Below, piece by piece: positions 32,418-40,002 of a stretch of 64,000 nucleotides of DNA (position 1 is its first letter; the number at the start of each line of letters is the position of its first letter). The notes under the pieces are model-generated. The model had not been told where the DNA came from. It made no database searches and saw nothing but the letters and a program-made list of their open reading frames with translations. Made by a program: the position numbers and the translations under genes. The stretch covers positions 62,001-126,000 of the forward strand of contig CAZMPO010000001.1 of NCBI GenBank assembly GCA_964568425.1, read 5' to 3'. Origin of the DNA: CAKSQF01 sp964568425. Its GTDB lineage: Bacteria; Bacillota; Clostridia; Oscillospirales; CAG-272.

Positions 32418-33013
32418 AGCAGCATGTACCCCCTTTTGTACGCCGTCTTTATAAGACCGACGATCCCGTTGTCGCAGAGCTTTTTGCGGAGAGAGTTGAT
32501 ACACACCTCGGTGCTGTTGCCGGCAGCACCCTGAAATATCGCATCTCTTATCTCATCCTTTCCGACTGGCTCGGGACGCTTTGAAAGGAGCAGGGAAAAG
32601 AGCTTGTACTCTTTGTCCGAAAGAGCGATTATCTTGCCGCCGACAGATACGCGTCGTTTGTCCAGTGCCTCAATGGCAAGCTTCGACAGATCGTCCTCGG
32701 ATGGCTGATGCCATGTCTTTGCCGAATCGGCGGAGGATGTAGGGAGGGCGGCACGCTCGGCAAAAAGCTCGAGAAAATGCTCGACAAGGAAGGGGCGGAC
32801 GAGATCGGGGGATCTGTATGCCGAGCGGGAGAAGGTCAGCGAATGCTCGCCGTATTTGATAAAGGGTACGAAATCAAGATCAATTACCGCAAAATCGCAC
32901 CATGAAAGACGTTCCTCGCATATATTCACATTGCCGTATCCCGCACCCTCGAGCGTTATTTGAAGCATCCGCGCAAAGAGCGCGTTATCCGATATTATCG
33001 TTATGTTTTGCAT
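32414..33013 (-). CDS. OmpR/PhoB-type regulator with degenerate receiver
   Basis: 199 residues. The C-terminal half (about 112-199) is a winged-helix effector domain: IALSDKEYKLFSLLLSKRPEPVGKDEI, VCINSLRKKL, IKTAYKRGYML. The N-terminal part (1-105) begins like a receiver (ITIISDNALFARMLQITLEGAGY) but is short. It has one candidate aspartate pair in FAVIDLD and lacks a clear acidic pair and conserved lysine, so phosphorylation control is doubtful. No histidine kinase gene is adjacent. The stop overlaps the start of the dihydroorotase-like gene, so the two are co-translated. It has its own consensus promoter. Confidence 0.85.
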   Translation of the reverse strand: MQNITIISDNALFARMLQITLEGAGYGNVNICEERLSWCDFAVIDLDFVPFIKYGEHSLTFSRSAYRSPDLVRPFLVEHFLELFAERAALPTSSADSAKTWHQPSEDDLSKLAIEALDKRRVSVGGKIIALSDKEYKLFSLLLSKRPEPVGKDEIRDAIFQGAAGNSTEVCINSLRKKLCDNGIVGLIKTAYKRGYMLL

Positions 33014-33052
33014 CCTGCCGACCCTTCCGCTTTTCCGTGGCTCTATGTGTAT

Positions 33053-33081
33053 ATTTTACCGCAAAAATCGGTCAGTGTCAA
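33053..33081 (-). promoter_or_regulatory. Sigma-A promoter of the regulator/dihydroorotase-like pair
   Basis: On the minus strand TTGACA (33081-33076), a 17-base spacer, TAAAAT (33058-33053). Confidence 0.85.
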
Positions 33082-33118
33082 TAGTTTTATTGAATTTTTT
33101 TCTGTTTTTTTGCAAATA

Positions 33119-33514
33119 TCATCCGAATGTGGATGTGGTGTCCGAACCATCGCCCGAAAGCCCGAACGAGACCGATATCGCGCTGTTGACCCGACGCATG
33201 GTCATCTCGTCAAGATGTCCCATTTTTTCCTTGAGTCGGTGCTTGTCGAGCGTTCTGACCTGTTCGAGCAGTATCACGCTGTCCTTTGCCAGCCCGAATG
33301 TTTCGGCGTCCGCGGTGTCGTTTCGGCAAACATCGATGTGTGTGGGAAGTTTGGTCTTGGAGAGCCTGCTCGTGATCGCCGCCGCGATCACGGTGGGGCT
33401 GTATCTGTTACCTACGTCGTTTTGAATGATAAGTACGGGTCGAAGCCCGCCCTGCTCCGACCCGACGACGGGCGACAGGTCGGCGTAATATATATCTCCT
33501 CGTTTGACTGTCAT
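33119..33514 (-). CDS. mazF: MazF/PemK-family endoribonuclease toxin
   Basis: 131 residues from the ATG behind AAAGGAAATGAC. VKRGDIYYADLSPVVGSEQGG, RPVLIIQNDVGNRYSPTVI, LPTHIDV and DSVILLEQVRTLDKHRL match EndoA/MazF mRNA interferases of Bacillota, which cut mRNA at short sequences. The PVVGSEQGGxRPV segment containing the conserved catalytic region is intact. The family usually follows an antitoxin gene; here the upstream bases hold a promoter and no MazE/EndoAI-like reading frame, so the antitoxin must be elsewhere or be unconventional. The protein is slightly longer than usual, with a Ser/Thr/Gly-rich C-terminus. Confidence 0.92.
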   Translation of the reverse strand: MTVKRGDIYYADLSPVVGSEQGGLRPVLIIQNDVGNRYSPTVIAAAITSRLSKTKLPTHIDVCRNDTADAETFGLAKDSVILLEQVRTLDKHRLKEKMGHLDEMTMRRVNSAISVSFGLSGDGSDTTSTFG

Positions 33515-33612
33515 GCGCTTGTCATTTCCTTTCGCTTTGTCTTTTCGATATGAGTTTTCCCGATATGGGTGCATATTAAACATCCCGAAAAAACTTTTCG
33601 TCTGTTTTTATC

Positions 33613-33642
33613 AGTATAAGCAGAAAGGGCATCTCTTGACAA
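33613..33642 (-). promoter_or_regulatory. Promoter of mazF
   Basis: On the minus strand TTGTCA (33642-33637), an 18-base spacer, TATACT (33618-33613). Confidence 0.65.
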
Positions 33643-33708
33643 AGGGCGACAATGGGACGAATTTTGCAAATTTTTTATTAAAAATGAGCACTTACATCGA
33701 CACACCAC

Positions 33709-33737
33709 TTGACAAAGCTTGCATTTTGTTATACAAT
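33709..33737 (+). promoter_or_regulatory. Sigma-A promoter of the 330-residue protein gene
   Basis: TTGACA (33709-33714), a 17-base spacer, TACAAT (33732-33737). Confidence 0.85.
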
Positions 33738-33770
33738 AAAGGGGAATGCTTGTACGGCGGAGGTGCCGCA

Positions 33771-34763
33771 ATGGACGAATACGCTCTTGTTCGAATCGTT
33801 CTGTCAAATATCCGCGGCAGTACTGCCATGCTCGGCAGACTGTCGGAGGTCAGACTTTCTCATCTGTCCGAGCTTGCCGCACTGCAAGCTTCAAGGGGGG
33901 CGGACAGCGAGCGTCTTCTTGCGGCAAGACACGCACTGTCGGCACTCTGCGCAGAGGTCTGCGACAGCGAGATATCGGATGTCGGCAGGCAGAGTGCAAA
34001 GCGAATGCTCTCCGGACTTTGTGCCCGCGACATAGCCGAGCTTTGCGCGCACATTCCGACAGCCCTTAAGGAGGCGATGGTCCCCGACGAGACCGAGCTT
34101 GACCTCTCGCGCGAGGATGACACGTCGATGTGGGAGTTTTCGGATGCTCCGTTGACAAACGACGCAGAAGATACCAAAGTCACCGAGGGCGAGTGCAAAA
34201 GGATCGTCTGCTTTGCCACCGCAGTGTCAAAGCCCGCCTTTGACAAATTTGCCGCCGTCTTCGAGGATGCCGAGATCTCGTATGCCGACGATTTTCGATC
34301 GGCTTGCGAGGATGTGTACAACCGATTTGCCGATGCCTGCATCATGCCGATAATGAGCAGTGAGGACGGGATCATGACATCGTTTTTGCGGCTTGCAAGA
34401 CAGTTCGAGCTTCACGCGCATTATGTTTGCACCGTCTCGGTCGGAGAGGGCAGACAGACGCTTGTCGGGCTTTTCGGAAGGGAAATGCCGCCGACCGACG
34501 GAGCGGAGCATCTTGATCTGTTCGTCTCGGTGCGGGACGGCAGACTTTGCGATCTGCTCTCGGGCTACGATCAGCTCGGGGCATCCTGTGAGCTTGTCAC
34601 CGCTCTGCCGCGCGCGATGTTCGAGGAGGAAAATTATTTCGTCAGCCTTTCCTTAAAGGATGCCGATGCCGCCGCCTTGATCGCGTTTTCAAGGCTGATC
34701 GTGCCGTCGGTATTTGTCGGAGGCTTGTACAAAAAGATCCCCGAGACAACAAAAACCAAATAA
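33771..34763 (+). CDS. Unknown protein, faintly prephenate-dehydratase/ACT-like
   Basis: 330 residues; the ATG follows GGCGGAGGTG at the correct distance behind a consensus promoter. The N-terminal 110 residues are helical and Ala/Leu-rich, the middle is acidic, and the region from about 145 (RIVCFATAVSKPAFDKF, FADACIMPIMSSEDGIMTS) resembles the periplasmic-binding-like fold of prephenate dehydratase, where the motif is PIENSxxG. The last 80 residues (HLDLFVSVRDGRLCDLL, YFVSLSLKDADAAAL) could be an ACT domain. Key dehydratase residues are not conserved, so a regulatory or degenerate homologue is more likely than an enzyme. A TSCPD gene and phosphoglucomutase follow on the same strand. Confidence 0.55.
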   Translation: MDEYALVRIVLSNIRGSTAMLGRLSEVRLSHLSELAALQASRGADSERLLAARHALSALCAEVCDSEISDVGRQSAKRMLSGLCARDIAELCAHIPTALKEAMVPDETELDLSREDDTSMWEFSDAPLTNDAEDTKVTEGECKRIVCFATAVSKPAFDKFAAVFEDAEISYADDFRSACEDVYNRFADACIMPIMSSEDGIMTSFLRLARQFELHAHYVCTVSVGEGRQTLVGLFGREMPPTDGAEHLDLFVSVRDGRLCDLLSGYDQLGASCELVTALPRAMFEEENYFVSLSLKDADAAALIAFSRLIVPSVFVGGLYKKIPETTKTK

Positions 34764-34830
34764 GATCTGACATAACAGAAATAAAACAGAAGATCACGAA
34801 AGAACACGAAAGAAAATGAGGTAATTTATC

Positions 34831-35091
34831 ATGAAAACATTCAGCTATACACCGTCGGGCGTTTGCTCAAGACAGATCGAGATCGCAGTTGAGGGCGATA
34901 TCGTTGCATCGGTACGCTATATCGGCGGTTGCAGCGGAAACACTCAGGGTGTTGCCGCACTCGTCAAGGGCATGAAGATCGACGAGGCTATATCGAGACT
35001 TGAGGGGATCAGATGCGGCGGCAAGCCGACGTCATGTCCCGATCAGCTCGCGCGCGCACTGCGTATGATAAAAGAGGGCGCGGCTGACTGA
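34831..35091 (+). CDS. TSCPD-domain small protein
   Basis: 86 residues, start behind GAGGTAATTTATC. The protein reads GVCSRQIEIAVEGD, VRYIGGCSGNTQGVAALVKGM and CGGKPTSCPDQLARAL, with the eponymous TSCPD tetrad near the C-terminus and four cysteines. It matches the short stand-alone TSCPD family widespread in Clostridia, related to the C-terminal domain of ribonucleotide reductases. Its biochemical role is not established; the conserved cysteines suggest metal or redox chemistry. It lies 40 bases before phosphoglucomutase. Confidence 0.9.
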   Translation: MKTFSYTPSGVCSRQIEIAVEGDIVASVRYIGGCSGNTQGVAALVKGMKIDEAISRLEGIRCGGKPTSCPDQLARALRMIKEGAAD

Positions 35092-35131
35092 GCCCAATGA
35101 ATGAAGATTTGAAGGAAGGTTTATAATTAAC

Positions 35132-36856
35132 ATGATGGACTATATGTCAAATTATCGCCGCTTTACGGAAAGCGATAAGGTCGATGAAAAGACGAAAGAG
35201 GAGCTTGCCTCCATCGAGGGAAATGAAAAGGAGATCGAGCTTCGTTTCTTTAAGTACCTTGAATTCGGTACGGCGGGACTTCGCGGCACGATGATGGCGG
35301 GAACGAACGCAATGAATGTTTACACCGTCGCACACGCGACACAAGGCTTTGCAAACCTCATTTTGCAGGAGGGCAAGGCAGATCGCGGCGTGGTCGTCGG
35401 CAGAGACAGCCGTAACAACAGCGAGCTTTTTGCAAGGGTCACCGCGCAGGTGCTTGCCGCAAACGGGATCAAGGTCTATTTCCATGACGCCCTTCGCCCC
35501 ACACCCGTGCTCTCGTTCTCGATCCGCTATCTCGGATGCATCGCGGGCGTAAATATCACCGCCTCGCACAATCCGAAGGAATACAACGGATACAAGGCAT
35601 ATTGGGAGGACGGCGCACAGCTCTCCTTGGAGCAGGCTGACATAGTGTCCGATTATATCGCAAAGACAGATATTTTCGACGGCGTAAAGTCTGTCGATTT
35701 CGATCGCGCGCTCGCTGACGGTATCATCGAGATCGTCGGTGCAGAGATCGATGATGCATATATCGAAAATGTCATCGCTCAGCGTATCGACAAAAATGCC
35801 GTCCCGAATGTTGCCGATGAGCTCAAGATCGTTTATACGCCTCTCCACGGTTGCGGATACAGACTTGTCCCGGAGACACTTCGTCTTTGCGGAGTAAAGC
35901 ATCTCTATACCGTATGGCAGCAGATGGTGCTTGACGGCGATTTTCCGACCGTCGCTCAGCCTAACCCCGAATATCCCGAGGCGCTGACGCTCGGACGCGA
36001 CCTTGCGAAGAAGGTGGGCTCGGATCTTGTTATAGCGACCGACCCCGATGCCGATCGTGTCGGAATCATGGTCAAGAGCCACGACGGCTCGTTTGTTACG
36101 ATGACCGGCAACCAAGTCGGCGCGCTCCTGCTTGATTATATCCTTACCGCATATGAAAATACCGGTACGATGCCCGACGGTCCTTACGCCGTAAAGACGA
36201 TCGTTACGACCGAGATGGCAACAAAGATCTGCGCCGAGCACGGCGTCGAGATCTTCAACGTGCTGACCGGATTTAAGTTTATCGGCGAGGTCATAAAAAA
36301 GCATGACGATGTCGGTGTCGGGCATTATCTCTTCGGCTTTGAGGAGTCCTACGGCTACCTTAAGGGAACATACGCAAGAGATAAGGACAGCGTTGTTGCC
36401 GTTATGCTCATCACCGAGATGGCGGCCTATTACAAGGCTAAGGGCATGACGCTTTACGATGCGGTGAACGCACTTTACGAGCGTTACGGCTACTATAAAG
36501 AGGCAACCGTCAATGTCGTTATGAAGGGTCTTGACGGACTTGAAAAGATGGCGGCACTGATGGAGGGGATCAGAAATGATCCTCCGAAGGAGCTTGGCGG
36601 CAGACCGATCATTTCGATGCGTGACTATCTCACCGAGACGATCACCAATCTCGAAACGGGCGAGAAGACCTCTACCGGACTTCCCAAATCGAATGTTCTC
36701 TATTTTGAGACTACGGGCGGCAATGTCGTGGTCATCCGTCCCTCGGGAACTGAGCCCAAGGTCAAGATCTACCTGCTTGTCAACGGCAAATGCGAAAAGT
36801 GCGCGACCGAAACAATGAACGCCTTCCGCGAGAGCATCTCCGGCTGGACGAAGTAA
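35132..36856 (+). CDS. pgcA: Phospho-sugar mutase (alpha-phosphoglucomutase)
   Basis: 574 residues, the usual length. The first ATG of ATGATG fits the GGAAGG site better. Motifs in order: LEFGTAGLRGTMMAGTN (substrate loop), VGRDSRNNS, GVNITASHNPKEYNGYKAY with the phosphorylated serine, VIATDPDADRVGI (metal loop), FGFEESYGYLKG (sugar-binding loop) and RPSGTEPKVKIY (phosphate-binding loop). It interconverts glucose 1- and 6-phosphate (possibly also other hexoses), linking glycogen and cell-envelope sugar nucleotides to glycolysis. A strong terminator follows directly. Confidence 0.95.
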   Translation: MMDYMSNYRRFTESDKVDEKTKEELASIEGNEKEIELRFFKYLEFGTAGLRGTMMAGTNAMNVYTVAHATQGFANLILQEGKADRGVVVGRDSRNNSELFARVTAQVLAANGIKVYFHDALRPTPVLSFSIRYLGCIAGVNITASHNPKEYNGYKAYWEDGAQLSLEQADIVSDYIAKTDIFDGVKSVDFDRALADGIIEIVGAEIDDAYIENVIAQRIDKNAVPNVADELKIVYTPLHGCGYRLVPETLRLCGVKHLYTVWQQMVLDGDFPTVAQPNPEYPEALTLGRDLAKKVGSDLVIATDPDADRVGIMVKSHDGSFVTMTGNQVGALLLDYILTAYENTGTMPDGPYAVKTIVTTEMATKICAEHGVEIFNVLTGFKFIGEVIKKHDDVGVGHYLFGFEESYGYLKGTYARDKDSVVAVMLITEMAAYYKAKGMTLYDAVNALYERYGYYKEATVNVVMKGLDGLEKMAALMEGIRNDPPKELGGRPIISMRDYLTETITNLETGEKTSTGLPKSNVLYFETTGGNVVVIRPSGTEPKVKIYLLVNGKCEKCATETMNAFRESISGWTK

Positions 36857-36859
36857 TAC

Positions 36860-36908
36860 AAAAAGTCTGTCTCAAATGCGAGCTCAAGCATTTGAGACAG
36901 ACTTTTTT
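36860..36908 (+). terminator. Terminator (repeated cassette, copy 2)
   Basis: A perfect stem of AAAAAGTCTGTCTCAAATGC (36860-36879) with its complement (36888-36907), loop GAGCTCAA. The stem is the same as after the TetR gene at 8252-8301, though the loop differs. Confidence 0.93.
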
Positions 36909-36909
36909 G

Positions 36910-37327
36910 AAATTAGAAATTAGGAATTAGGAATTAGAAATTAGCGAGAATTGGCTGTGATATCANNNNNNNNNNNNNNNNNNNNNNNNNNNNNNNNNNN
37001 NNNNNNNNNNNNNNNNNNNNNNNNNNNNNNNNNNNNNNNNNNNNNNNNNNNNNNNNNNNNNNNNNAGCGGGAGGGGCAAGCCCCTCCCTTATCGGCTTTT
37101 GTTTCGGCAACAGACTTATTTGAAATGAGGAATTAGAAATTAGGAATTAGGAATTAGAAATTAGCGAGAATTGGCTGTGATATCACCGACATATTATATA
37201 TTGACCTACCAAAGAGCGGGAGGGGCAAGCCCCTCCCTTATCGGCTTTTGTTTCGGCAACAGACTTATTATAAATCGACTGCTCAAACAATCAAATCTCA
37301 CCAATTCCTAATTCCTCATTCCTAATT
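36910..37327. repeat. Tandemly duplicated AATTAG-heptamer element
   Basis: Five AAATTAG/GAATTAG heptamers (36910-36944) begin a body that is lost in the N-run and resumes with an AGCGGGAGGGGCAAGCCCCT block. Six heptamers (37123-37164) then begin a second, full body with the same text. The right end has four inverted heptamers of the CTAATTC type (37302-37327) that abut the stop codon of the LCP-like gene. The unit is about 150-200 bp with terminal inverted heptamers and a small GGGAGGGGC-AA-GCCCCTCCC palindrome. No gene lies here. Confidence 0.85.
36966..37065. other. Assembly gap (100 Ns)
   Basis: Exactly 100 Ns, the conventional placeholder for a gap of unknown length. It falls inside the first copy of a tandem repeat, the likely cause of the break. 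Copy number and any inserted sequence here are unknown. Confidence 0.98.
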
Positions 37328-38392
37328 TCACTGTATCTTTATCACACCGCTGTTTATCTGCGCTGCCGTGTAGACGCTCGGGGCGGAGATGGTGCTTTGG
37401 TAGATCGATGCGACGATCTGTACCGATGCGCTCGTGAGCTTTTCATCCATGTCAAATTCACCTGCGGTGAGGGGATCTGCGAAAATCGACAGAAAATCAT
37501 TTATCTGATCGACCGCCGCGCTCTTGCAAACGACCGAGAACTTGCCTGCCGACAGGGTTACCGGCTCGATGGCAAGCCTTGCAAATTTGACATTTTCGGG
37601 GTCTGCGGCTGCAAGCGAGCGGAGCAGAAATACATCCGCCGAGCCTTTGCCGCTTATCGTTGTGGTCATGTGCTGCCTGATCTCGACCGCGCAGATCGAG
37701 AGCACCTTTTCATCAACATCGTTGCGAAGCGCGGATATGAATGCGTTGATGAGCAGCTTGTGAATGTGAAGCGAACCGACAAATTCCGAGCGATATCCGC
37801 TGTAGACCATCAGCCCTGCCGTCGCTTTGCCGTCGAGCATGGTGTTTCCCGCCTTGACGATCGTGCCGTCGTCGAGCCCGATCGCGTAAGGAATGTTCAT
37901 CTTCATGCCGCCGATCGCGTCCACCGCACCGATCAGCTTGTCATAGGTCATGTGCGTCGTGTGATCGATCGGGATCGAGAGCGAGGAGACGATCAGACCC
38001 TTGAGATCGCTCATTGCCGTGCTTGTCGGATCTTCGGCACCTGCCGCGATCGCCGCCGCATATCTGTTCTTGTACCAAAGAGAAAGCGAGCCCTCGTCTT
38101 CAAAATACAGATCGGTCGGGAGCTGGAGCACGGCAACCGAATCCTCGTCGGTGTTCAGCCTGAATATGACCGCAGATACGATCTCGCCCGCGATTTTTCC
38201 CTCAAATACCGAGAGAATGGTTATTATATTCTTCTTGCGGTTGATCGTAAATTCGCTCGGACCTTCGTCCTTTGTCGCAGGAGCGGTCGTTGCCACACCT
38301 CCGGGCGAATAATCGGTGAAAAATCGGTCGCATCCGACAGTCGGAATTATCATGCAAATTATCAGCAAGATTGCAAGAAATCTCTTTTTCAT
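37328..38392 (-). CDS. Divergent LytR-CpsA-Psr (LCP)-like lipoprotein
   Basis: 354 residues with a lipobox (IIPTVGC). The body follows the LCP plan: IFRLNTDEDSVAVLQLPTDLYFE, LKGLIVSSLSIPIDHTTHMTYDKLIGAVDAIGG, MNIPYAI, then a DGKATAGLMVYSGYRSE region. LCP enzymes attach teichoic acids or polysaccharides to peptidoglycan using a conserved PRD arginine and an R-x-R near the second motif. Here PRD is PTD and the downstream arginines are reduced to one, so the pyrophosphate site looks impaired. A sensor or non-catalytic role is possible. Its leader is long (about 160 bases) with two hairpins, and its promoter overlaps the end of the upstream protease gene. Confidence 0.75.
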   Translation of the reverse strand: MKKRFLAILLIICMIIPTVGCDRFFTDYSPGGVATTAPATKDEGPSEFTINRKKNIITILSVFEGKIAGEIVSAVIFRLNTDEDSVAVLQLPTDLYFEDEGSLSLWYKNRYAAAIAAGAEDPTSTAMSDLKGLIVSSLSIPIDHTTHMTYDKLIGAVDAIGGMKMNIPYAIGLDDGTIVKAGNTMLDGKATAGLMVYSGYRSEFVGSLHIHKLLINAFISALRNDVDEKVLSICAVEIRQHMTTTISGKGSADVFLLRSLAAADPENVKFARLAIEPVTLSAGKFSVVCKSAAVDQINDFLSIFADPLTAGEFDMDEKLTSASVQIVASIYQSTISAPSVYTAAQINSGVIKIQ

Positions 38393-38424
38393 GCCAAGAT
38401 CTCCTTATAAAACTTTTGCTCAAA

Positions 38425-38553
38425 CGATTGTAAAAGTCGAGAAAACAAAAATATAAATTAAATCGTTTTTTTCGGCAGCTTTGCCGCCGAAAAAACACCG
38501 CCAAGACAAGCGAAGCGAGCACGGTTCGATTGTAAAACGCAGTTTTACAATCG
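38425..38553. repeat. LCP leader hairpins, including post-promoter hairpin copy 2
   Basis: CGATTGTAAAAC (38527-38538) pairs with GTTTTACAATCG (38542-38553), loop GCA, the same core as at 11088-11120. A lone half copy (CGATTGTAAAA) occurs at 38425-38435. Between them a second hairpin (38467-38495) has arms TTTTTTCGGC and GCCGAAAAAA. The first hairpin begins at the predicted transcription start of the minus-strand LCP-like gene. Confidence 0.8.
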
Positions 38554-38558
38554 CTTAT

Positions 38559-38587
38559 ATTATACCACATTATCGACCGCTTGTCAA
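38559..38587 (-). promoter_or_regulatory. Consensus promoter of the LCP-like gene
   Basis: On the minus strand TTGACA (38587-38582), a 17-base spacer, TATAAT (38564-38559). Both hexamers are perfect, and the -35 lies within the last codons of the upstream protease gene. Confidence 0.88.
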
Positions 38588-39277
38588 GCCCCCATCGACG
38601 ATCATCGATTTCAGCGCATCGATCGCCTCGGAAAGACCGCCGAGCGAGTCTATCAGCCCGACCTCGACCGCACCCCGACCCTCAAGTATCGTCCCCACGT
38701 CGGTCGCAATGTCGCCCGTGCTCATGAGAAGCTCGTCAAGCTTTTCTTTTGATATCGACGAATGCCCGACAACAAAATCGGTGATCCTCTCCTGCATCTT
38801 CTCAAAATAGCGAAATGTCTGCGGCGCGCCGATCACCGTGCCGCTGATTCGGACGGGGTGTACCGTCATGGTGGCGGACGGCACGATGAATGACTTTTTT
38901 GCCGATACTGCGAGCGGTACGCCGATCGAGTGTCCGCCGCCCAAAACGAGCGAGACGGTCGGCTTTTTCATTGACGCGATAAGCTCGGCTATCGCAAGCC
39001 CTGCCTCGACATCGCCACCGACCGTGTTGAGCATGAGCAGCAGTCCGTCGATCTCGTCATCCTCCTCGACCGATACGATCAGCGGAAGGACGTGCTCGTA
39101 TTTCGTCGTTTTTTGATTTTCCGAGCAGAGATAGTGCCCCTCGATCTGCCCGATCACGGTAAGCGTCCTGATCCGTGCCCCGCCGCTCTCGGTCAAAGTG
39201 CCGCCGCAATCGTCCATACTCTCGCCTTTTTTACCCTCTTCGACAACATTTTCCTCAAAATCTAAAATTTTTTCCAT
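38570..39277 (-). CDS. tepA: TepA-like ClpP-fold serine protease
   Basis: 235 residues from the ATG behind AAAGGGCGG; upstream codons lack a site. A short acidic N-terminus leads into a ClpP/crotonase fold: TVIGQIEGHYL, EIDGLLLMLNTVGGDVEAGLAIAELI, GGGHSIGVPLAVS with the nucleophile S117, and ATMTVHP with the catalytic H140. The sequence matches the translocation-enhancing protein TepA/YlxI-type branch of Bacillota, cytosolic ClpP-like proteases linked to secretion and spore processes. The last codons contain the promoter of the next gene. Confidence 0.88.
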   Translation of the reverse strand: MEKILDFEENVVEEGKKGESMDDCGGTLTESGGARIRTLTVIGQIEGHYLCSENQKTTKYEHVLPLIVSVEEDDEIDGLLLMLNTVGGDVEAGLAIAELIASMKKPTVSLVLGGGHSIGVPLAVSAKKSFIVPSATMTVHPVRISGTVIGAPQTFRYFEKMQERITDFVVGHSSISKEKLDELLMSTGDIATDVGTILEGRGAVEVGLIDSLGGLSEAIDALKSMIVDGGLTSGR

Positions 39278-39295
39278 AATATCCGCCCTTTGCTG

Positions 39296-39324
39296 TTTAC
39301 TTTTTTGAAAATATGTGCTATAAT
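39296..39324 (+). promoter_or_regulatory. Promoter of pduL
   Basis: TTTACT (39296-39301), a 17-base spacer, TATAAT (39319-39324). Confidence 0.65.
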
Positions 39325-39378
39325 AAGACAAAGCATTTTGCAAATATTATTTCCACATAAATCGGAGGTATTCAAGTT

Positions 39379-39948
39379 ATGAATTTTATCGTTGAAACAT
39401 CAGCGCGCCATATCCATCTCACAAGCGCGGATATCGAAAAGCTTTTCGGTGAGGGCGCACAGCTCCACAATAAGAAGGATCTTTCCCAGCCCGGTCAGTT
39501 TGCCTGCGAGGAAAAGGTCGAGCTCGTCGGACCTAAGGGCAACCTTAAGGTATCCGTTCTCGGCCCCGCAAGAGGCGCGACCCAGGTCGAGCTGTCCTTT
39601 ACCGATGCTCGTACACTCGGACTTAAGAGCGTTCCCGTTCGCGAGAGCGGCGATGTTGCGGGCACTCCCGGCATTAAGCTTGTCGGACCCTGCGGCGAGG
39701 TCGAGATCACCGAGGGCGTTATCATCGCAAAACGCCATATACATATGACTCCCGCAGACGCAGAGGCATTCGGCGTCAAGGATAAGGATGTTGTTTCGGT
39801 CAAGATCGCAAACGATTGCCGTACAACGATCTACGGCGATGTCGTCGTCCGCGTTTCGCCCACCTATGCGCTCGCAATGCATATCGACACCGATGAGTCC
39901 AATGCGGCTGCCGCATTCGGCACATGCTACGGCGAGATCGTAAAATAA
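39379..39948 (+). CDS. pduL: PduL-type phosphate acyltransferase
   Basis: 189 residues, start behind GGAGG. Two half-barrels each carry the metal-binding histidine motif: ETSARHIHLTSADIEKLFG near the N-terminus and IAKRHIHMTPADAEAFGV in the second half; the KKDLSQPGQFACEEKVELVG stretch between them is typical. PduL transfers acyl groups between CoA and phosphate (propanoyl or acetyl), replacing Pta. No microcompartment shell, aldehyde dehydrogenase or encapsulation-type N-terminal extension is present, so this is probably the soluble housekeeping phosphotransacetylase feeding acetate formation. Confidence 0.93.
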   Translation: MNFIVETSARHIHLTSADIEKLFGEGAQLHNKKDLSQPGQFACEEKVELVGPKGNLKVSVLGPARGATQVELSFTDARTLGLKSVPVRESGDVAGTPGIKLVGPCGEVEITEGVIIAKRHIHMTPADAEAFGVKDKDVVSVKIANDCRTTIYGDVVVRVSPTYALAMHIDTDESNAAAAFGTCYGEIVK

Positions 39949-40002
39949 TCAAAATCGTAAGAAATATCCATTTTCCCCAAAGATCGAAAGGAAATTGTTG
40001 TA

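Noticed and set aside
38467..38495. Hairpin TTTTTTCGGC/GCCGAAAAAA as a transcription terminator
   Set aside because: The A-run is on the 3' side and the T-run on the 5' side on both strands, the reverse of an intrinsic terminator, and it lies in the leader of an active-looking gene.
39379..39948. PduL as part of a bacterial microcompartment
   Set aside because: No shell proteins, aldehyde dehydrogenase, or N-terminal targeting extension are present; the protein begins directly with the first catalytic half.
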